Position numbers and translations under genes: made by a program. From Zoogloea sp044344315 (GTDB taxonomy: Bacteria; Pseudomonadota; Gammaproteobacteria; Burkholderiales; Rhodocyclaceae): a stretch of DNA of 17,407 nucleotides. Location of the stretch: the NCBI RefSeq assembly GCF_044344315.1, contig NZ_JBIJDC010000102.1, positions 1-17,407 of the forward strand. Reading direction: 5' to 3'. Under the pieces are notes generated by a model. The model was not told the DNA's origin. It ran no database searches and saw only the letters and a list, made by a program, of their open reading frames with translations. This document shows, one piece after another, positions 13,525-17,407 of the stretch; position 1 is the first letter of the stretch; each line of letters begins with the position of its first letter.

Positions 13525-16233
13525 TCAGTCCAGCCAGCGCAGCAACATGGCGTAGAGCCGATCGGGCACGACTGGCTTGGGCAGGAAGTCGTTCATGCCG
13601 GCGGCCATGCAATTGGCGCGGTCTTCACTGAAGACATTGGCTGTCATGGCCAGGATGGGAACGGACTGACAACCGGGGTGCCGGCGAATGCCACGTGTGG
13701 CGGTGAGTCCGTCCATTCGGGGCATCTGCATGTCCATCAGGATAATGTCGTAGGCTTTTTCCGTTGCCATCCGGACGGCCTGTTGGCCGTCATCGGCAGT
13801 GTCGACGGCCAGCCCCATGTTTGACAGAAGCTCCTCCGCCACCATCTGACACACCGGTTCGTCTTCCACCAGCAGGACAGACTTGCCCGGGCCGATGGCC
13901 ATCAGCCGGGCCTCTATCTGGGCCAGATCCGACAGCCCTGTGCCTGTCCCGGGCGGAGCACAACGTTCCAGCCGGGCCGTCAGCCAGAAGGTGCTGCCCT
14001 GGCCCGGCGTGCTGCTGACCCCCACTTCCCCGCCCATCAGTTCGGCGAGGCGCTGGGTGATTGCCAGGCCCAGGCCGGTGCCGCCATATTTCCGTGTCGT
14101 GGAGCTGTCGGCCTGCTCAAAGGCGTGAAAGATCTTGCCGATCGCAGCAGGTGGAATACCAATTCCCGTGTCTTCAACCTCGAAACGTACCATCACACTG
14201 GTGCCGTCCTCCGCATCGAGGCTAGCCCTTACGGTGATACACCCTTGCTGGGTGAACTTGATGGCGTTACCCACGTAATTGAGCAGCGCCTGGCGTAATC
14301 GTGTGCCATCACCGATGACACCCGGCAGATCCACAACGGCGTCCGCCTTCAGGTGGATCCCCTTGCCTGCGGCCCGGTCGTTCATGATCGACACCACGTT
14401 GTCGAGCAAGGTCTGCAGGTGGATGGGTTCGGCACCAAGGGTCAGTTTGCCAGCCTCGATCTTGGACAGATCCAGGATCGAATCGATGATCTCCAGCAGG
14501 TGCTTGCTGGCGGCGGTAATCTTATTTAGGCGATCGGTTTGCTCGGGTGTCGCACCGGACTTCTGCATCAAGTAGGCCATGCCAGTGATGGCGTTCAGGG
14601 GCGTACGGATCTCGTGGCTCATGTTGGCCAGGAAGGTGCTCTTCGCGATGTTCGCCGCTTCGGCGGCGTTGCGCGCTGTTTCGAGCTCCTCGGTGCGCTT
14701 CTGGACGAGCTCCTCCAGGTGCGCCCGGTGCATGTCCAGCTCATGCTCCAGTGTCTTGGTGGCGGTCACATCCGTGACAAACCCGTACCACACCGTGCCG
14801 CCGTCATCTCCCCGCTCCGGCATCGCGTCCACGTGCAGCCATTTGAGCGGCCCGTTCTCCAGTTGAATGCGGTAGTCCACGAGCCAGCGTTGCATGGTTT
14901 CGGCGGACTGTTGGAGGGAGGCAAAAAACCGGTCGCGATCCTCCTGCACGAGCAGCTTGCGGATACTTGAAGCGTTGTTCTCCACCGTGTCCGAACTGAC
15001 CCCGTAGAGGCTGCGCACGGCCTCGCTGGCAAAGGGAAAGGCACCGGTCCCGTCGGGGTGCTGGCGGTACTTGAACACCATCCCGGGGACGTGGGTCAGG
15101 ATCTTGCGCACCTGCTCGGTCGCCGCCACCCGCGTCAGAAGGGACTCCTGGTCCGTGATGGCCTTGAGCAGTCCGTTAAAGGCATTGGCCAGCTTGCCGA
15201 TTTCATCGTCCCGTTCGACCGGCAGGGCCTCCCGTGGCCGCTGGCCCTGGCGCATCTCATCCAGCAGGACGGCTGATTTCTCGAGTGGTCGCAGCTGGCG
15301 ACGTACCCACCACCATGCGACAAAGCCTGTCAGAAGGGTCAGCACCACAGCTGCCACCATCAATCGCAGCTGGATCTGACGTGCGACCAGGAAGGCCTCC
15401 CGGGTCGGCAGGACCGATTGCATGAGCCAGCTGGTCTGACCGATCTTCACCGAGGACGAGAGCTCCTCGACACCGCGGGAGCTCACCGCTATGCCTGATC
15501 CCTCGTGTCCGGCGATGTAGCGGTCGTAGATCGGATTCACCCCTTCTGCGGGACCCGCACTCATGATCCGGCGCTTGTCGGACGAGGCGATGTAGGTCCG
15601 CGTCCGGCTGTCGGTGATCACGAAATCTCCGGTGTGCCCGTACTTTGCCCTGCTGATCTGGTCGAGGAAATTGGGTTCCTGCAGGTTCGTCACGCCAAGC
15701 ACTGCACCCCGAAATCGACCGTCAGCGCCATGGATGGGCATCGCAAAGGTAATCAAGGGCACGCCGGTTCGGCGGCCGACCATGGGAGGCGTGATGATCG
15801 GCGCAATTGTTGTCCGCAGGGCCGTGAAGTAAGCCCGGTCACCATAGGCAGTACCCACACGATCCAGATGAGTGGGCACACTGGCCCGGGCGATGCCGTC
15901 CACGTCCACGACGATCACGCCCCAGTTGAACAGCGCTTCGACCCCCGCCTGTGCCTCAAGCATCGACTGGACCTGGGCTGCAGTCGGGTTCGGCAAGGCC
16001 GCCAGACGTCGGGCCAGCTGGCTCAGAACGCCATTGCGTTCATCAAGGGAGCGGTCGATCTCCGAGGCAATGATGGAAATGGTCGAGAATTGCTGTGCGG
16101 AGATGACGGCCTCCATGTCCGAACGAACGTACCGGCCTATCCCCAGCGCGACGATCCAGATCGATACCACCGACGCGAACAGCGCCCCGGCCACCAGCCG
16201 GGTTCTCAGGGATTGCCACGAAAGGCTGCTCAC
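13525..16233 (-). CDS. Hybrid sensor histidine kinase (Cache, HAMP, PAS, HisKA, HATPase, receiver)
   Basis: This 902-residue inner-membrane hybrid kinase has TM1 at about 12-34 and a periplasmic dCache-like sensor at about 40-280 (DRAYFTALR, GVPLITFAMPIHGADGRFRG). TM2 lies at about 290-311, HAMP at about 312-365 and a PAS/PAC domain at about 375-495. A short coiled coil leads to HisKA with H540 in NMSHEIRTPLN. The ATPase domain has N656, DTGIGIP (688-694) and GGTGLGL (717-723). The C-terminal receiver (about 785-902) has acidic residues near 790-792, the phosphoacceptor D834 (LMDMQMPRMDG), T864 and K886. All catalytic residues are present. The GTG at 16233 has GGAG eight bases upstream. It is convergent with acxR, and no DNA-binding response regulator or phosphotransfer protein is encoded in the window, so it is an orphan here. 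The ligand is unknown; a link to acetone is only suggested by position. Confidence 0.93.
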   Translation of the reverse strand: MSSLSWQSLRTRLVAGALFASVVSIWIVALGIGRYVRSDMEAVISAQQFSTISIIASEIDRSLDERNGVLSQLARRLAALPNPTAAQVQSMLEAQAGVEALFNWGVIVVDVDGIARASVPTHLDRVGTAYGDRAYFTALRTTIAPIITPPMVGRRTGVPLITFAMPIHGADGRFRGAVLGVTNLQEPNFLDQISRAKYGHTGDFVITDSRTRTYIASSDKRRIMSAGPAEGVNPIYDRYIAGHEGSGIAVSSRGVEELSSSVKIGQTSWLMQSVLPTREAFLVARQIQLRLMVAAVVLTLLTGFVAWWWVRRQLRPLEKSAVLLDEMRQGQRPREALPVERDDEIGKLANAFNGLLKAITDQESLLTRVAATEQVRKILTHVPGMVFKYRQHPDGTGAFPFASEAVRSLYGVSSDTVENNASSIRKLLVQEDRDRFFASLQQSAETMQRWLVDYRIQLENGPLKWLHVDAMPERGDDGGTVWYGFVTDVTATKTLEHELDMHRAHLEELVQKRTEELETARNAAEAANIAKSTFLANMSHEIRTPLNAITGMAYLMQKSGATPEQTDRLNKITAASKHLLEIIDSILDLSKIEAGKLTLGAEPIHLQTLLDNVVSIMNDRAAGKGIHLKADAVVDLPGVIGDGTRLRQALLNYVGNAIKFTQQGCITVRASLDAEDGTSVMVRFEVEDTGIGIPPAAIGKIFHAFEQADSSTTRKYGGTGLGLAITQRLAELMGGEVGVSSTPGQGSTFWLTARLERCAPPGTGTGLSDLAQIEARLMAIGPGKSVLLVEDEPVCQMVAEELLSNMGLAVDTADDGQQAVRMATEKAYDIILMDMQMPRMDGLTATRGIRRHPGCQSVPILAMTANVFSEDRANCMAAGMNDFLPKPVVPDRLYAMLLRWLD

Positions 16234-16704
16234 TGCCGGATCTCCACCGGGTTTTCTCCTGTCTGCTTGTGCGTTCCACCTGTGGCGAATCGCAGGGGAT
16301 CAGGGCATTACGGACGGGATGGAGAAAGGTTGAGCCGTTGGGCAGGGGATGGAGGTTTGCCTGCGCGCGGAGTCAGGCGGAAACAGTGGGTTCGATGGAG
16401 CTCGCAGCGCACGAGACCGGTACTCATGGACCTGCTGCAGAAGCGGGTCATTGAGACCGACGAGATCGCGGTGCTCCACGCCTCGTCCGCGTTTGAGACG
16501 GGTTGCTCGTTATGTTGAGCGATCTCAATCAAACCTTGATTTCCGCATTCCGCTCCACGTCGGTCAAATCAAAACGCCTGGCGCACAATCCGAAGACGGA
16601 GTCATTCAAACGGCAGCGGGAGCTGTCCGCGAGTTAGCGCAGCGAGGGGGCGATGTCAGATCGTCCGGCAATCAGGCCGCAGAATGACCACGCTGTGGGC
16701 CATA
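16234..16704. other. Gene-poor region upstream of the sensor kinase
   Basis: No convincing gene is seen. Two short plus-strand frames touch each other: ATG 16426 to TGA 16518 (30 residues, MDLLQKRVIETDEIAVLHAS...) and ATG 16512 to TAG 16637 (41 residues, basic, MLSDLNQTLISAFRSTSVKS...), overlapping through ATGTTGA. Neither has a ribosome-binding site and I recognise neither. They could be remnants of a decayed gene. The promoter of the sensor kinase should lie in the left part, but no clear -35/-10 pair was found. Confidence 0.4.
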
Positions 16705-16750
16705 AAACAAAAATGGGCCAGATCTTTCGATCCAACCCATTGATTTGTTT
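16705..16750. repeat. Long imperfect hairpin with A/T-rich base
   Basis: AAACAAA-AATGGG (16705-16717) pairs with CCCATT-TTTGTTT (16736-16750), a 13-bp stem interrupted only by a 2-nt GA bulge. Inside the loop, GATC (16721-16724) and GATC (16729-16732) can pair around TTTC. The A-rich 5' side and T-rich 3' side would suit a terminator read on either strand. A small mobile-element end or structured RNA is also possible. Confidence 0.55.
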
Positions 16751-17294
16751 GGCGCGCCCGACGCCTTCGGAGGGTTGTCAATAATATCTGTTTAGAACGG
16801 ATAAAATGCGCATGAATAGTGGTAAATAGTTGAATATTTGACGCTATGATCGGGGTGAAGCACTTTGATGGCATCCCCAACGCGCACCCTTGAGCCCACA
16901 ATTTGACGCTAGATACCCGCTCTGAGGCCCCCCAGCCTCTGCCCACTTCCACGACCCGTGCTCTCTCAGACACTTGGCGCCCCCTCGTAGATTGGGCTGA
17001 CGCCGCAGGCTGTCTTGATACGCTTCGGCTGCTCGTGCTCGTTTGCCAAAGCCAGAGGAACCCGGAGTGGCTTGGCACAGCCTTGCATACTATCGCGACC
17101 TCAAGGGCGCGTCTGATCCTAGGTGATTGGTCTGCCTGCATTCCAGAGCTTGAGCCGCTGTACACCCTGGCAAGCCAGGTGAGCATCACCACTTCGCCTG
17201 GGGTACCCCCGGCCTTGCCGACGTCCGTCCCGCCAGAGCGGCAGCTCCATGGGAGCCTCTCGAACGCCTTCATTATCGCATCTCTGATCGATCC
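16751..17294. other. AT-richer, atypical segment without a confident gene
   Basis: Composition drops in GC around 16760-16900. ATTTGACGCTA occurs twice as a direct repeat (16836-16846 and 16901-16911). A plus-strand frame from TTG 16903 to TGA 17319 (138 codons) has a fairly protein-like composition and runs into the putative insertion-sequence end. A minus-strand frame of 238 codons (17372-16656) covers the same DNA. Neither has a ribosome-binding site or a family I recognise. The plus frame could be the remains of a gene cut by the insertion; confidence that either is expressed is low. Confidence 0.35.
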
Positions 17295-17407
17295 TGTGTC
17301 AGGTGACACATTAAATTGACCCCCTGGCGACAGGAAGAATTGACCCCCTGAACGCACACCAGGAGGAGTCATGAAGGCAGCAAGAGAGCAGCATCCGGGC
17401 CTGCGAG
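17295..17407 (+). mobile_element. Probable left end of an insertion sequence (IS21-like by repeat pattern), partial
   Basis: A palindrome TGTGTCA-GG-TGACACA (17295-17310) is followed by two direct copies of AATTGACCCCCTG (17314-17326 and 17338-17350), spaced 24 bp apart. A reading frame with a strong ribosome-binding site comes next. Multiple internal repeats near a TG-starting terminus are typical of IS21-family ends (family knowledge). The rest of the element lies outside the window, so the family assignment is tentative. Confidence 0.55.
17371..17407 (+). CDS. Start of a gene cut by the window edge, probably transposase-associated
   Basis: An ATG at 17371 lies three bases after AGGAGGAG (17361-17368), a near-perfect Shine-Dalgarno. 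The visible residues are MKAAREQHPGLR. That is too short to assign a family. Its position just inside the repeated AATTGACCCCCTG motifs suggests the first gene of the insertion sequence (inference). Confidence 0.5.
   Translation, partial: MKAAREQHPGLR

Noticed and set aside
16656..17372. 238-codon minus-strand frame at the right edge as a gene
   Set aside because: It begins inside the putative insertion-sequence end, has no ribosome-binding site or recognisable domain, and crosses the long hairpin region without a continuous protein-like composition.
1..17407. CRISPR array or tRNA genes
   Set aside because: No regularly spaced repeats of CRISPR size and no cloverleaf with a T-arm GGTTCRA block were found by eye on either strand.

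Overview
This is a high-GC window, apart from an AT-richer stretch near 16.76-16.90 kb. It looks like betaproteobacterial chromosome, probably Rhodocyclales (Azoarcus/Thauera/Aromatoleum type). Three things suggest this: the 3' end of a betaproteobacterial-type 5S rRNA at the left edge, a DUF3348-DUF802-OmpA-DUF2894 cluster that I know from betaproteobacteria, and an acetone carboxylase operon with its sigma-54 activator. The taxonomic call is inference; no search was run.

Layout. (1) 1-~130: the tail of a 5S rRNA and a strong intrinsic terminator, so an rRNA operon ends here. (2) 261-4591, plus strand: four tightly packed genes. These are a DUF3348 protein, a 736-residue MotA/TolQ/ExbB-like membrane protein with a very long helical tail carrying DUF802 repeats, a MotB/ZorB-like protein (one TM helix with a conserved Asp plus an OmpA peptidoglycan-binding domain), and a DUF2894 protein. 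The two central proteins have the stator architecture of ion-driven motors (Mot, Tol, Exb, Zorya). The flanking DUF proteins have no known activity. This is the most interesting part of the window: a probable envelope-anchored motor system with unknown output. (3) 4621-11131, minus strand: an acetone catabolism operon transcribed as acxA-acxB-acxC and then a fused two-domain 3-oxoacid CoA-transferase. Acetone carboxylase makes acetoacetate from acetone and bicarbonate using ATP; the CoA-transferase would activate it to acetoacetyl-CoA. (4) 11132-11418: a divergent control region with a candidate sigma-54 promoter for acxA and palindromic TGTCCGGA-type sites. (5) 11419-13473, plus strand: AcxR, a GAF/AAA+/Fis-type sigma-54 activator. 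(6) 13525-16233, minus strand: a hybrid sensor histidine kinase (Cache, HAMP, PAS, HisKA, HATPase, receiver), convergent with acxR and with no partner regulator in view. (7) 16234-17407: a gene-poor, atypical end with only doubtful short ORFs, a long imperfect hairpin, a short direct repeat, and at the right edge what looks like the left end of an insertion sequence with a transposase-like start cut off by the window.

How the genes work together: AcxR probably senses acetone or a related ketone through its GAF region, binds the palindromes between the divergent genes and activates the sigma-54 promoter of acxABC plus the CoA-transferase. The motor-like cluster appears to be an independent unit, separated from the acetone operon by convergent ends only 29 bp apart.
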